Source of the DNA: Bacteroidia bacterium
GTDB lineage: Bacteria > Bacteroidota > Bacteroidia > CAILMK01 > JBBDIG01
NCBI GenBank assembly: GCA_040880525.1
Contig: JBBDIG010000057.1
Coordinates: 1-63,889 of the forward strand
Length of the DNA: 63,889 bases
Direction: 5' to 3'
The first letter of the stretch is position 1. Each line of letters opens with the position of its first letter. Below, piece by piece: positions 32,471-41,881 of this stretch. A program made the position numbers and the translations under genes. The notes under the pieces are model-generated. The model saw only the letters and a list, made by a program, of their open reading frames with translations, did not search any database and was not told the origin of the DNA.

Positions 32471-33016
32471 ATGCATAAATTTCCTTTTCTGCTGCTGTTC
32501 ATTTTGATGGCTGCCACATTTAATCTTAAAGCACAAACAGATTGCGCTATTCCGCTTGATGCGGATGATAATACCTTTAAATATGGTGAGGTTGTAGAGG
32601 TAGCTGGCGTGAATAAAGATGAGCTTTTTGAACGTGCAATGGCCTGGATCAAAAATGAATATGTGAATGCTGCCAATAAACTGGATGCAGACGCGAAGGA
32701 AAAAGGAGTTATAGACCTGGATGGACGGTTCAGGGTGGAGGAAAGAAACTCCAAGGGAAAACGGCAAGGCGATATGATCGTTGAATACAGGCTTAACATC
32801 CTGTTTAAGGATGGCCGCTATAAATATGAGTTCTATAAGTTTCACCTGAACAAAGGTTATTTTTTCGCACTTGAACGCTGGCTGGATCCGAACGTAACCG
32901 AAGCCGGAACAAAGACTGAAGAATGCGAGCAGGTGAATGATCACATTCTGGAAAAGATCGCGGCCATGAAGGAGGCTATAGCCAATCCGGAAGTTGAAGA
33001 GGAGGAGGAATGGTAA
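32471..33016 (+). CDS. DUF4468 protein, secreted
   Basis: This 181-residue protein has a signal peptide (ending LKAQ) and a domain of the DUF4468 type (TBP-like fold), with the family pattern VAGVNKDELFERAMAWIKNEYVNA, and a conserved strand region (GDMIVEYRLNILFKDGRYKYEFYKF). The C-terminus is acidic (EVEEEEEW). Function is unknown; such proteins are common in Bacteroidota envelopes. It lies 53 bases upstream of the PorE-like gene on the same strand. Confidence 0.82.
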   Translation: MHKFPFLLLFILMAATFNLKAQTDCAIPLDADDNTFKYGEVVEVAGVNKDELFERAMAWIKNEYVNAANKLDADAKEKGVIDLDGRFRVEERNSKGKRQGDMIVEYRLNILFKDGRYKYEFYKFHLNKGYFFALERWLDPNVTEAGTKTEECEQVNDHILEKIAAMKEAIANPEVEEEEEW

Positions 33017-33069
33017 TCATTCCTTCAAACCGGCATTTTCAGTATATTACTTATTCTTACTATTGTTAA

Positions 33070-35001
33070 ATGAAAAAGCTCCTCCCGTGGCTGGTTCTGC
33101 CGTTACTCTTCATCTGTGTTTCATCTTTTGCACAGAATTATAAAGACACCCAAACGTCTTCGCCCCGGGCCAGGCAACTCTATCTTAAAGCGGTATCCTA
33201 TTTCCTGAAGCATCAAACCACGGAAGCTGAGATCCTGCTGAAAAAGGCCATCGTTGAAGATTCAGCTTATGCAGATGCACGAATGCTGCTCGCTGATATT
33301 TATCATAAAAATGGACAATACGAGGAAGAAAAGGATCAACTGCGAACCCTCAACCGGATGCAACCGGATTTTGCAGACGCCTACCTCAATCTGGGAGTGG
33401 CACTTTACCATGATGCGGAATATGAGGAAGCCGTAACGGCACTGGAGAATTTCATCAGCAAAAAGAATCAGGACAGCCGTTTTATTCCGGTAGCCAAAAG
33501 AAGACTGGAGGAAGCGCAATTCAGTGCAGACCAGGTGAAAAACCCGGTACCATTCAAGCCGGAAAATTTAGGACCTGGCGTCAACACGGAAATGGATGAA
33601 TACTGGCCGGCAGTTACGGCAGATGAAAAAACGCTATTCTTTACACGGTTAAAGCCAATGGAATCAGATGCCGGAGGGATGTTTCAACAGGAGGATATTT
33701 ACATCAGCCAATTCAATAATGGGAAATGGGATAAATCGCAGTTCCCGCCCGGCAGCCTGAATTCACAGGATAATGAAGGAGCCATCACTATTTCACCTGA
33801 TGGAAAGTGGTTGATCTTTACAGGCTGCAACAGGCGCGATGGAATGGGCCGCTGCGATTTCTATATAAGCAAGCTGCAACATGGCGCCTGGACGCAACCA
33901 CGAAATATGGGTACTTCTCTGAACACGCGTGATATGGAAACCCAGCCATCCCTCTCTTTCGATGGCCGCACGTTGTATTTCAGCAGCAACCGGCCTGGCG
34001 GCAAGGGTGGGTTGGATCTCTGGAAAAGTGATTTCGATCCGGAAGAGGGCTGGCAGGAACCGGTAAACCTGGGAGATGAAGTGAACACTGAAGATGACGA
34101 GCAGTCACCTTTTATTCATCACGATAATAAAACACTTTACTTTTCCTCCCGCGGCCATATTGGCCTCGGCCAGGCAGATCTTTACAAATCTGAATTGCAG
34201 GAAAACGGAATGTTCGGGAATGTGACAAACCTCGGGTATCCTATTAATACCAATAAGGATGAGATCAGCATTTTCGTTACCAGCAGGGGAGACAAGGCGT
34301 TTATTTCATCGCAAGCCAACAGCCTGGGCGGGCGCGATATTTTCTCCTTCGACCTTTATGAAGAAGTGCGGCCGGAACTGGTAACCTATCTGAAAGGAAT
34401 GGTGTATGATCTGGAGACCAAAAAACCCATATCGGCAAAGGTTGAACTCCTGGATGTAAACACAGGTGAGCCAATAATTGAAGGCTATAGCGATGAACAA
34501 ACCGGAGTGCTGCTGGCGCTGCCGGGAAACCGGAATTATGCGCTTCATGTATCAAAAGAAGGATACCTTTTTTACAGTGATCACCTTGCCCTGAAAAACT
34601 ATAAGTCTCCAGAGCCTTATGAGCGTGATATTAATCTGAGCAAAATAAAGGAGGGTGAGAAGATCGTCCTTCGAAATATTTTCTATGATGTGGATTCATT
34701 TAATCTGGAGGAAAAATCCCGGACGGAACTTCAGTTGCTCATTGGCTTTCTGAAGGAGAATCCAAACCTGCGGATAGAGATCAGTGGTCATACGGATAGC
34801 GATGGTTCTGCCCCTTATAATCAAACGCTCTCTGACAAACGCGCGAAGTCCGTGCTCGATTATCTTGTTCGCGAGGGCGGAATCAGAGAAGAGCGATTGG
34901 TCTCCATCGGGTTTGGCGAATCCAAACCTATGGCAGAAAACACAACGGAAGAAGGGAAAGCCCTGAACCGAAGAACGGAGTTGAAAATCATTTCGCTCTG
35001 A
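33070..35001 (+). CDS. PorE-like OmpA protein (TPR, beta-propeller, CRD, OmpA)
   Basis: The 643-residue protein has a signal peptide (ending SSFAQ), TPR repeats (about residues 30-160), a PD40/WD40-like beta-propeller (about 170-430, with repeats such as ISPDGKWLIFTGC and SFDGRTLYFSSNRPGG), a carboxypeptidase-regulatory-like domain (about 440-520), and an OmpA peptidoglycan-binding domain (ISGHTDSDGSAPYNQTLSDKRAKS, residues 570-643). This order is that of PorE, the protein that anchors the T9SS to peptidoglycan in Porphyromonas. Bacteroidota have several paralogues with the same order, so PorE identity is likely but not certain. It would act in the periplasm at the outer membrane. Confidence 0.85.
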   Translation: MKKLLPWLVLPLLFICVSSFAQNYKDTQTSSPRARQLYLKAVSYFLKHQTTEAEILLKKAIVEDSAYADARMLLADIYHKNGQYEEEKDQLRTLNRMQPDFADAYLNLGVALYHDAEYEEAVTALENFISKKNQDSRFIPVAKRRLEEAQFSADQVKNPVPFKPENLGPGVNTEMDEYWPAVTADEKTLFFTRLKPMESDAGGMFQQEDIYISQFNNGKWDKSQFPPGSLNSQDNEGAITISPDGKWLIFTGCNRRDGMGRCDFYISKLQHGAWTQPRNMGTSLNTRDMETQPSLSFDGRTLYFSSNRPGGKGGLDLWKSDFDPEEGWQEPVNLGDEVNTEDDEQSPFIHHDNKTLYFSSRGHIGLGQADLYKSELQENGMFGNVTNLGYPINTNKDEISIFVTSRGDKAFISSQANSLGGRDIFSFDLYEEVRPELVTYLKGMVYDLETKKPISAKVELLDVNTGEPIIEGYSDEQTGVLLALPGNRNYALHVSKEGYLFYSDHLALKNYKSPEPYERDINLSKIKEGEKIVLRNIFYDVDSFNLEEKSRTELQLLIGFLKENPNLRIEISGHTDSDGSAPYNQTLSDKRAKSVLDYLVREGGIREERLVSIGFGESKPMAENTTEEGKALNRRTELKIISL

Positions 35002-35444
35002 TCCAGGATTCGCTCCTTGATAATGTATTTTTAATTATTGATATAGAATTTAATTGTTTATTAAAAATTGCTTATTAAATTATATATTTTTATACACTGA
35101 TCGCTGTTTATATTTAACATTATTTTTATAAATTAACCGGACACATTTTAATTAAACAATATTCCGGAGAAGAATTTTACCTCAAAAGCCAAGAAGCCTG
35201 AACTGAGCAGAGACGACTATTCCGCAGGAGTTGTCTGAATATAATTACTCCGTTTATTTTTTGGAGAAAGACTAATCCCTGGATCCTTCATTCAGATATC
35301 AGGAGTGCTAAAGCTTCAACTTTTCCGGGGCCTGAAAAAAAGAGCGAATAAGAACAAAGTGCTCCCGGAAGTTATTAAACAGGTTGAAAACATTCACATT
35401 TTACTTGCTTATTAATAACATATACAAAGGAATATCGAGGCCGA
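35002..35444. other. AT-rich leader region before the trehalose genes
   Basis: This 443-base gap is very AT-rich in its first part and holds no gene. A hairpin (AGACGACT 35211-35218 with AGTTGTCT 35229-35236, one G-U pair) and a smaller one (CTCC...GGAG around 35248-35266) lie near the trehalose gene start. No T-tract follows, so they look like leader structure rather than terminators. No TAnnTTTG element was found. Confidence 0.4.
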
Positions 35445-36962
35445 ATGAAAAAAATTAAAGCGGCAATAATAGATCTGGATGGAGTTATTACCCAAACTGC
35501 GACAACTCATGCAATGGCCTGGAAGCAGATGTTTGATGCTTATAATCAAAAGCGCAAAGAAAAGGGCGAAATGCCCTACCGGGAATTTTCCATCGAGGAG
35601 GATTATTTCGAGTATCTGGACGGGATGCCGCGCTATGACGGTGTAAAGAATTTCCTGCAGTCGCGGAATATTTCTCTGCCGTGGGGAAATGCAGTTGATG
35701 ATCCTGATAAAGAAACAATTTGCGGGCTTGGAAACTGGAAGAATGTGCTTTTTAATGAACTGCTCAAAAAAGGAGAGGTGAAGATATTCGAGAAAAATGT
35801 GGCAAAGCTCCGCGAATGGAAGGCAGCCGGAATACGCCTGGCTGTGATCTCCTCCAGCACAAATTGCCGTCAGGTACTTGAACTGACAGGGCTTGAGTCA
35901 ATCTTTGAAGCAAGGGTTGATGGGGTGGTTTCTGAAGAAAGAAAGCTGAAGGGAAAGCCCGCACCGGATATTTTCCTGGAGGCAGCTAAAGAATTAAATA
36001 CCAGACCTGATGAAGCCCTGATCGTAGAAGATTCGCGGGCAGGTGTGGAGGCGGGCAGGAAAGGCGGATTTCAGCGAGTGATCGGCATTGGCGGAAAAGA
36101 GCAAATGGAGATCATGAAAAAACTTGGCGCCACCGAGGTAGTAGAAAGCCTGGAGCAGCTAGACATCAACAAGCGGTCACAAAAGGCTCCGGAAGATTTG
36201 CCCTCTGCCCTTGAGAATTTTGACCGGCTGGCTGGAGGGATAGGAAATGAAGGGGTAGTCCTTTGTCTGGATTACGATGGTACCCTGACCCCGATCGTAG
36301 CTGATTACACAAAAGCCATTATTTCGGATAAAATGCGGGAGCAGGTGCGAAAAGCTGCGGCCGCTTTTCCTGTGGCAATTATCAGTGGCCGGGATATATT
36401 TTTTATTAAGGAAAAGGTAAACCTGGATGGAATTTTTTATGCGGGAAGCCACGGGTTTGAAATCGAAGGACCGGATAATTTTCGCCATGAACTAAAGGAA
36501 GCTGAGGCATTGCTCCCCGTTCTTGACGATATAGAGAATAAATTAAACCAGGAACTCAAGCAATTTAAAGGAGTAAAAATTGAACGGAAAAAATATGCGC
36601 TGGCCGTGCATTATCGCAATGCATCTGAAGCCGATGTGCCTGCAGTAAATTTAATTATTGACAAGGTTTTATCATTAAATAATAAAATAGAAAAAGGACG
36701 GGGGAAAAAAGTAATTGAATTAAAACCTAGAATTAAATGGAATAAAGGCAAGGCCGTAGAAATGATAGCCAAACAGCTCGGAGCAGAAATGATAATATAT
36801 ATTGGTGATGACGTTACGGATGAGGATGCTTTTCGCAGCATTACGAATGGCGTGGGAATATTGGCAGGCACGCATGATGAACCTTTTACGGCTGCAGATT
36901 ACAGCCTCCGCGATGTGGATGAGGTTCAGGAATTTTTGAAGAAGCTTTCAGAAAACCTGTAA
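35445..36962 (+). CDS. Fused beta-phosphoglucomutase-like HAD and trehalose-6-phosphate phosphatase
   Basis: This 505-residue protein joins two HAD domains. The first (about 1-240) has DLDGV at residues 10-14 and the cap/core segments of beta-phosphoglucomutase (EARVDGVVSEERKLKGKPAPDIF, VEDSRAGVEAG). The second (about 250-505) is a trehalose-6-phosphate phosphatase, with nucleophile motif DYDGT (D276, D278), SGRD, GSHGFEIEGP and GDDVTDEDAF. The predicted activities are conversion of beta-glucose 1-phosphate to glucose 6-phosphate, and dephosphorylation of trehalose 6-phosphate. A GH65 enzyme gene follows 20 bases later. The three domains together match the order of mycobacterial OtsB1. Confidence 0.9.
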   Translation: MKKIKAAIIDLDGVITQTATTHAMAWKQMFDAYNQKRKEKGEMPYREFSIEEDYFEYLDGMPRYDGVKNFLQSRNISLPWGNAVDDPDKETICGLGNWKNVLFNELLKKGEVKIFEKNVAKLREWKAAGIRLAVISSSTNCRQVLELTGLESIFEARVDGVVSEERKLKGKPAPDIFLEAAKELNTRPDEALIVEDSRAGVEAGRKGGFQRVIGIGGKEQMEIMKKLGATEVVESLEQLDINKRSQKAPEDLPSALENFDRLAGGIGNEGVVLCLDYDGTLTPIVADYTKAIISDKMREQVRKAAAAFPVAIISGRDIFFIKEKVNLDGIFYAGSHGFEIEGPDNFRHELKEAEALLPVLDDIENKLNQELKQFKGVKIERKKYALAVHYRNASEADVPAVNLIIDKVLSLNNKIEKGRGKKVIELKPRIKWNKGKAVEMIAKQLGAEMIIYIGDDVTDEDAFRSITNGVGILAGTHDEPFTAADYSLRDVDEVQEFLKKLSENL

Positions 36963-36982
36963 CTGATATTAAAATTAAAATA

Positions 36983-39412
36983 ATGGAACCTTGCTGGAAA
37001 GTGACATACAACGACTATGAGCCGGAGCAGGAAGGATTGAGAGAGGCGCTTTGTACGCTGGGCAATGGCTATTTCGCTACCCGTGGCGCACACGAAGAGA
37101 GCCGTGATGACCAGATCCATTATCCGGGAATGTATCTGGCCAGAGGTTATAACCGCCTCAAGTCAGAAATTTCAGGGAAGGTTATTGAAAATGAAGACCT
37201 CGTGAACTGGCCCAACTGGCTGGTTTTAAAGTTCAAACCTGAAAACGGGGAATGGATGCGCCTTGATGAGGTGGAAGTATTGGAATACCGGCAGACGCTA
37301 AACCTACGGGAGGGCATACTGGAGCGGTATATACATATAAAGGATAACGCAGGCCGCGAAACCATGATCGAAAGCAAGCGCCTAGTACACGGAAAATTCC
37401 AACATCTGGCGGCTATTCAATGGAAACTTACGCCAAAGAATTGGTCAGGAAACATCATCCTGCATTCTGCGCTGGACGGATCGGTAACCAACAATGGAGT
37501 GGCGCGCTACCGTGAATTACAAAGCCGGCACTTGAAAACACTGAAGCTGGGAACTTTTGAAGAGGAGGGGATTTTTCTCAAAACGCAGACCCTCCAGTCA
37601 GAAATCGTAATGGCGCAGGCGGCAAAAGTGCGGGTGGAGTTTGCACAGGAAATTCCTGCTGTAACCCGCGAATCCATTCAGGAGGAGGATTACATAGCCC
37701 ACGAACTGAAGTTTTATGCCGCAGAGAATCAGGAGGTGATCATAGAGAAGGTCGTTGCGATTTACACTTCCCGCGACTATGCCATATCCGATCCGCTCAC
37801 CGAAGCCACGACAGCCGTTTTGCGGGCTGGCTCGTTTGATGAATTAATGCAATGTCAGCGCAATGCATGGACAGAGATATGGGATCGTGTGGATACGCGG
37901 ATTCTTAGCGGACATGAGGAGGAGCAGATCGTATTACGATTGCACATTTTCCATTTGATGCAAACGGTCTCAATATTTTCGGCAGATCTGGATGTGGGTG
38001 TACCGGCCCGTGGGTGGCATGGAGAAGCTTACCGGGGCCACATCTTTTGGGATGAGCTCTTCATCTTTCCTTTCCTTACCTGGAGCATGCCCGAACTAAC
38101 GCGCTCGCTGCTGATGTACCGTTTCCGCAGGCTGCCGGAAGCCCGGTGCAATGCGGAGGAAAACGGCTATGCAGGCGCCTTGTTCCCCTGGCAGAGCGGA
38201 AGCAACGGGCGGGAGGAGAGCCAGAAAATCCATCTTAATCCAGAATCAGGAAACTGGATCCCGGATGATTCCCAGCTTCAACAGCACCTTAATGCAGCCA
38301 TCGCCTTCAACGTATGGCATTACTTCAGTATCACAAATGACCTGGAATTCCTCCATTTTTTCGGGGCCGAACTCATGCTGGACATAGCGAAGTTTTGGGC
38401 AGCCAAAGCCACCTGGAGTGAGGAAAAGGAGAAGTTTGAGATCAGGAAAGTAGTGGGGCCGGACGAATATCACACCGCGTATCCCGGCAGCAACGAGCCC
38501 GGTATTGACAACAACGCCTACACCAACGTGATGGCGATATGGTCATTGGAACATGCCGGAAAAGTGCTGGAGCTTCTGGATGTCAGGCGGAGAGAAGAAT
38601 TAATGGCGCATCTTGAATTAAACGGAGAAGACCTTCAGCGCTGGGATAAAATAAGCCGGAATATGTTCATTCCTTTTTTGGAAGAAAATAAGATCTTAAA
38701 CCAGTTTGAAGGATTTGAAAAACTTGAGGAACTGGACTGGGATCATTATCATAAAAAATATGGAAAAGTATTGCGCCTCGATCGCATCATGGAAAAAGAG
38801 GGAGATGACGTAAATAAATACAAAGCCACCAAGCAGGCCGATGTTTTAATGTTGTTTTACTTGTTTTCAGCGAAGGAATTGACAGCGTTGATTAATCGCA
38901 ATGGTTATGATTTCGATCCCCGGAATATTCCCGCAAACATTACCTATTATGAAAGCCGGGCGGCTCATGGCTCCACGCTCAGCAAATTGGTGCATTCTTG
39001 GGTTCTGGCCCGTTCTGACCGCGGCAAGTCATGGCTCAACTTCCGTCAGGCCCTGATGAGTGATTTTCAGGATGTTCAGGGTGGCACTACGGCTGAGGGT
39101 ATCCATCTTGGCGCAATGGCCGGTACCATAGATCTGGTGCAGCGTGGCTACATGGGCCTCGAAATGCGCAATGATAAATTGTGGCTAAATCCGCAACTCC
39201 CCGATGAACTCACCCTCATTGAATACACCTTGCGCTACCGTGGGTTCTGGATAAAAGTACAACTCAATACAACTGAACTTACCCTGACCTGCCAGGGCAG
39301 TTGGTACAATCATACCCTGGAAATTATGGTAAAAGAACAGCCTTTCAGTCTCACTGCCGGAGAAACAAAAACCTTCAGCCTCGCGCACGATGCAGCAGAA
39401 GAAGTGAGGTAA
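36983..39412 (+). CDS. Glycoside hydrolase family 65 (trehalose/maltose phosphorylase-like)
   Basis: This 809-residue GH65 protein has the N-terminal beta-sandwich (starting near YEPEQEGLREALCTLGNGYFATRG), the helical barrel with the catalytic acid Glu in GPDEYH (about residue 495), and the C-terminal strand domain. GH65 enzymes cleave alpha-glucosides such as trehalose, mostly by phosphorolysis to glucose plus beta-glucose 1-phosphate. The beta-phosphoglucomutase-like domain upstream could process that product, which favours a phosphorylase. It starts 20 bases after the fused phosphatase, so they are co-transcribed. Hydrolase activity cannot be excluded. Confidence 0.9.
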   Translation: MEPCWKVTYNDYEPEQEGLREALCTLGNGYFATRGAHEESRDDQIHYPGMYLARGYNRLKSEISGKVIENEDLVNWPNWLVLKFKPENGEWMRLDEVEVLEYRQTLNLREGILERYIHIKDNAGRETMIESKRLVHGKFQHLAAIQWKLTPKNWSGNIILHSALDGSVTNNGVARYRELQSRHLKTLKLGTFEEEGIFLKTQTLQSEIVMAQAAKVRVEFAQEIPAVTRESIQEEDYIAHELKFYAAENQEVIIEKVVAIYTSRDYAISDPLTEATTAVLRAGSFDELMQCQRNAWTEIWDRVDTRILSGHEEEQIVLRLHIFHLMQTVSIFSADLDVGVPARGWHGEAYRGHIFWDELFIFPFLTWSMPELTRSLLMYRFRRLPEARCNAEENGYAGALFPWQSGSNGREESQKIHLNPESGNWIPDDSQLQQHLNAAIAFNVWHYFSITNDLEFLHFFGAELMLDIAKFWAAKATWSEEKEKFEIRKVVGPDEYHTAYPGSNEPGIDNNAYTNVMAIWSLEHAGKVLELLDVRRREELMAHLELNGEDLQRWDKISRNMFIPFLEENKILNQFEGFEKLEELDWDHYHKKYGKVLRLDRIMEKEGDDVNKYKATKQADVLMLFYLFSAKELTALINRNGYDFDPRNIPANITYYESRAAHGSTLSKLVHSWVLARSDRGKSWLNFRQALMSDFQDVQGGTTAEGIHLGAMAGTIDLVQRGYMGLEMRNDKLWLNPQLPDELTLIEYTLRYRGFWIKVQLNTTELTLTCQGSWYNHTLEIMVKEQPFSLTAGETKTFSLAHDAAEEVR

Positions 39413-39510
39413 ATTCTGACCCGTTTTTTCTTACCTGCTTTGTCATCAGATGTCATATTTTCGGGCCGTTTTTTACACCCGCTTAACAAGGCGTATAACG
39501 CAATATATAG

Positions 39511-40860
39511 ATGAAAGATCTGCTGGAGATGGTGAAGGAGAAGAATCCGCATGAAAATGAATTTCACCAGGCTGTAGAGGAACTGCTGGAATCAATTCAC
39601 CCGGTGCTTGGAAAAGAAAAGAAATATCGTGATCAAAAGATATTTGAACGGATCGTGGAGCCCGAACGGGTCATTATGTTCAGGGTTCCCTGGAGTGATG
39701 ATAAAGGCGAGATTCATATTAACCGCGGATTCCGTGTACAGATGAACAGTGCCCTCGGTCCCTTCAAAGGGGGATTGCGCTTTCATCCGTCCGTAAAGCT
39801 TGATACGATAAAGTTCCTGGCATTTGAGCAGATATTTAAGAATGCGCTTACCACGCTGCCCCTTGGTGCAGGAAAAGGAGGGGCTGATTTCGATCCAAAA
39901 GGAAAATCGGACATGGAGGTGATGCGTTTCTGCCAGTCCTTTATGAATGAATTATACCGCCACATTGGCAATGACACTGATATTCCGGCTGGCGACATTG
40001 GCGTGGGGCTGAGGGAAATAGGATTCCTTTTTGGCAAATACAAGAAGATCAGAAATGAGTTTACCGGAGTGCTCACCGGCAAAGGCATGAGTTGGGGCGG
40101 AAGCCTCATTCGCCCTGAAGCCACCGGATATGGCGCTGCATACTTTGCGGCTGATATGCTGGAAGTTCATAGTGACTCGCTGAAGGACAAGAGTTGCCTG
40201 GTGAGCGGTGCCGGAAACGTTGCCCAGTATTGTGCTGAAAAACTGATAGACATGGGTGCACGGGTAATTACATTTTCTGATTCTGCCGGCTACATATATG
40301 ATGGGGAAGGCATTGATAAGGAGAAATTGAATTTCGTAATGGATCTCAAAAATGAACGAAGAGGGCGGATTGAGGAATACGTTGAAAAATATCCGCAGGC
40401 GGAATATTTTGAAACCGACACGGACAAGGATGGAAATCCGATGTGGGATATAAAGGCAGATTGTGCCTTCCCCTGCGCTACGCAAAATGAGATTGGAAAG
40501 AAGGATGCGCAAAACCTGTTAAGAAATAAAGTGAAGTTGGTATCAGAGGGCGCCAACATGCCTTGTACGCCAGAGGCGGTTTCCATATTTCAGGATGCCG
40601 GAATTCTCTTTGCTCCCGGCAAAGCGGCCAATGCAGGAGGTGTGGCAGTTTCAGGATTGGAAATGGCGCAGAACAGCGCCCGAATTGGCTGGACAAGAGA
40701 AGAGGTGGATGTGCGGCTCAGGGTGATCATGCGCAACATTCATAACACTTGCCTGCTGAAAGCGGAACAATATGGCCGGAAAGGAAATTATGTGGACGGG
40801 GCCAACATAGCCGGATTCACAAAAGTGGCGGATGCCATGATTGAACAAGGAGTGATTTAA
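39511..40860 (+). CDS. gdhA: NADP-type glutamate dehydrogenase
   Basis: GdhA interconverts 2-oxoglutarate plus ammonia and glutamate. The 449-residue protein matches the hexameric small type (family I), which is usually NADP-linked and assimilatory. The substrate-site motifs GPFKGGLRFHPSV and LGAGKGGADFDPKG (with the catalytic Lys) and the Rossmann segment VSGAGNVAQYCAEKL are all present. Co-enzyme choice is inferred from family size; no clear second signal is seen. It is 98 bases after the GH65 gene and followed by yqeY after 32 bases. Confidence 0.95.
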   Translation: MKDLLEMVKEKNPHENEFHQAVEELLESIHPVLGKEKKYRDQKIFERIVEPERVIMFRVPWSDDKGEIHINRGFRVQMNSALGPFKGGLRFHPSVKLDTIKFLAFEQIFKNALTTLPLGAGKGGADFDPKGKSDMEVMRFCQSFMNELYRHIGNDTDIPAGDIGVGLREIGFLFGKYKKIRNEFTGVLTGKGMSWGGSLIRPEATGYGAAYFAADMLEVHSDSLKDKSCLVSGAGNVAQYCAEKLIDMGARVITFSDSAGYIYDGEGIDKEKLNFVMDLKNERRGRIEEYVEKYPQAEYFETDTDKDGNPMWDIKADCAFPCATQNEIGKKDAQNLLRNKVKLVSEGANMPCTPEAVSIFQDAGILFAPGKAANAGGVAVSGLEMAQNSARIGWTREEVDVRLRVIMRNIHNTCLLKAEQYGRKGNYVDGANIAGFTKVADAMIEQGVI

Positions 40861-40892
40861 GTATTAACATTGAATTAGAACGATTTAAAATT

Positions 40893-41345
40893 ATGGCATT
40901 ACTTGATAAGATAAATGAGGACCTGAAGCAGGCCATGCGTGAAAAGGATCAGGCCAGGCTCAGAGGGCTGCGTGCGATAAAGGCAGAATTGCTTTTGGCG
41001 CAAACAGAGAAAGGCGGCACTAATAAAATAGATGAGAAAAAGGAGCTGCAAATGTTACAGAAGCTGGCAAAACAAAGGAAGGAATCGCTGGAAGTTTACG
41101 AGCAACAGGGCAGGCCGGAACTGGCACAGGACGAAAAGGAAGAGCTTGAAGTGATCCAGGAATATCTTCCCAAACAAATGGCCGAGGATGAAGTAAGGGA
41201 AAGGTTAAGGGAGATCATCAGCAAGTCGGGAGCGCGCGATGCTTCGGAGATGGGCAAAGTGATGCCGCTGGCCATGAAAGAATTGGGCGGAAAAACGGAC
41301 GGCAAAACAATTTCACGAATTGCAGGTGAGTTGTTAAAAGGATGA
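40893..41345 (+). CDS. GatB/YqeY domain protein
   Basis: This 150-residue protein is a YqeY family member, starting MALLDKINEDLKQAMREKDQARLRGLRAIKAELLLAQ, with the pattern RKESLEVYEQQGRPELAQDEKEELEVI and a C-terminal helical bundle like the tail domain of GatB. It may bind tRNA, but its role is not established. Its stop overlaps the cvpA start (ATGA), so they are coupled. Confidence 0.93.
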   Translation: MALLDKINEDLKQAMREKDQARLRGLRAIKAELLLAQTEKGGTNKIDEKKELQMLQKLAKQRKESLEVYEQQGRPELAQDEKEELEVIQEYLPKQMAEDEVRERLREIISKSGARDASEMGKVMPLAMKELGGKTDGKTISRIAGELLKG

Positions 41346-41881
41346 ATATTCTTGATATCCTTGTGTTGCTACCCGTGGGCTTGTTGATGGTGCGTGGTTT
41401 CAGCAAGGGCATTCTCGCTGAAATATTCTCATTGATCGCCCTTATTGCGGGAGTGATTGGATCACTGAAGCTGGCACATGAGTTTGTGAATTTGATGCCG
41501 GTTAGCTGGCAGGATTCCAATATGTTTAAGCTCCTCTTGTATCTTGCAGTATTTGCCGCAATATTCATCGCTGTAATATTCCTGGGGAAAGCCATTGAGG
41601 GTGCATTAAAAGTGATGCAACTCAATATTTTTAACAGGATTTTTGGTTTGCTATTGGGGCTGGTAAAGGCGCTGTTTATTGTGGGGCTGCTCTTCTGGCT
41701 TTTCGCGCTGGCCGACCTAGTACCTGCTGAAACCCGGAATGGATCCACTCTTTATCCTCTTCTGGAGGATTTCTCTCCCTGGCTGATTGACAGTATTACG
41801 GCTAATTTGCCGCACTTTCAGGATATGGTGAAGGAAATAGAGCAAAGCTTTTCAGGCCATTTCCATTTTGAATTGTCATGA
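41342..41881 (+). CDS. CvpA-family membrane protein
   Basis: The 179-residue protein has four membrane helices (about residues 5-20, 27-44, 62-85 and 100-120) and the CvpA opening (MNILDILVLLPVGLLMVRGFSKGILAEIFSLIALIAGV). CvpA is linked to colicin V production and bile or envelope stress in other bacteria; its biochemical role is unknown. It overlaps its neighbours on both sides by 4 bases (ATGA), as the middle gene of yqeY-cvpA-pabA. Confidence 0.9.
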   Translation: MNILDILVLLPVGLLMVRGFSKGILAEIFSLIALIAGVIGSLKLAHEFVNLMPVSWQDSNMFKLLLYLAVFAAIFIAVIFLGKAIEGALKVMQLNIFNRIFGLLLGLVKALFIVGLLFWLFALADLVPAETRNGSTLYPLLEDFSPWLIDSITANLPHFQDMVKEIEQSFSGHFHFELS

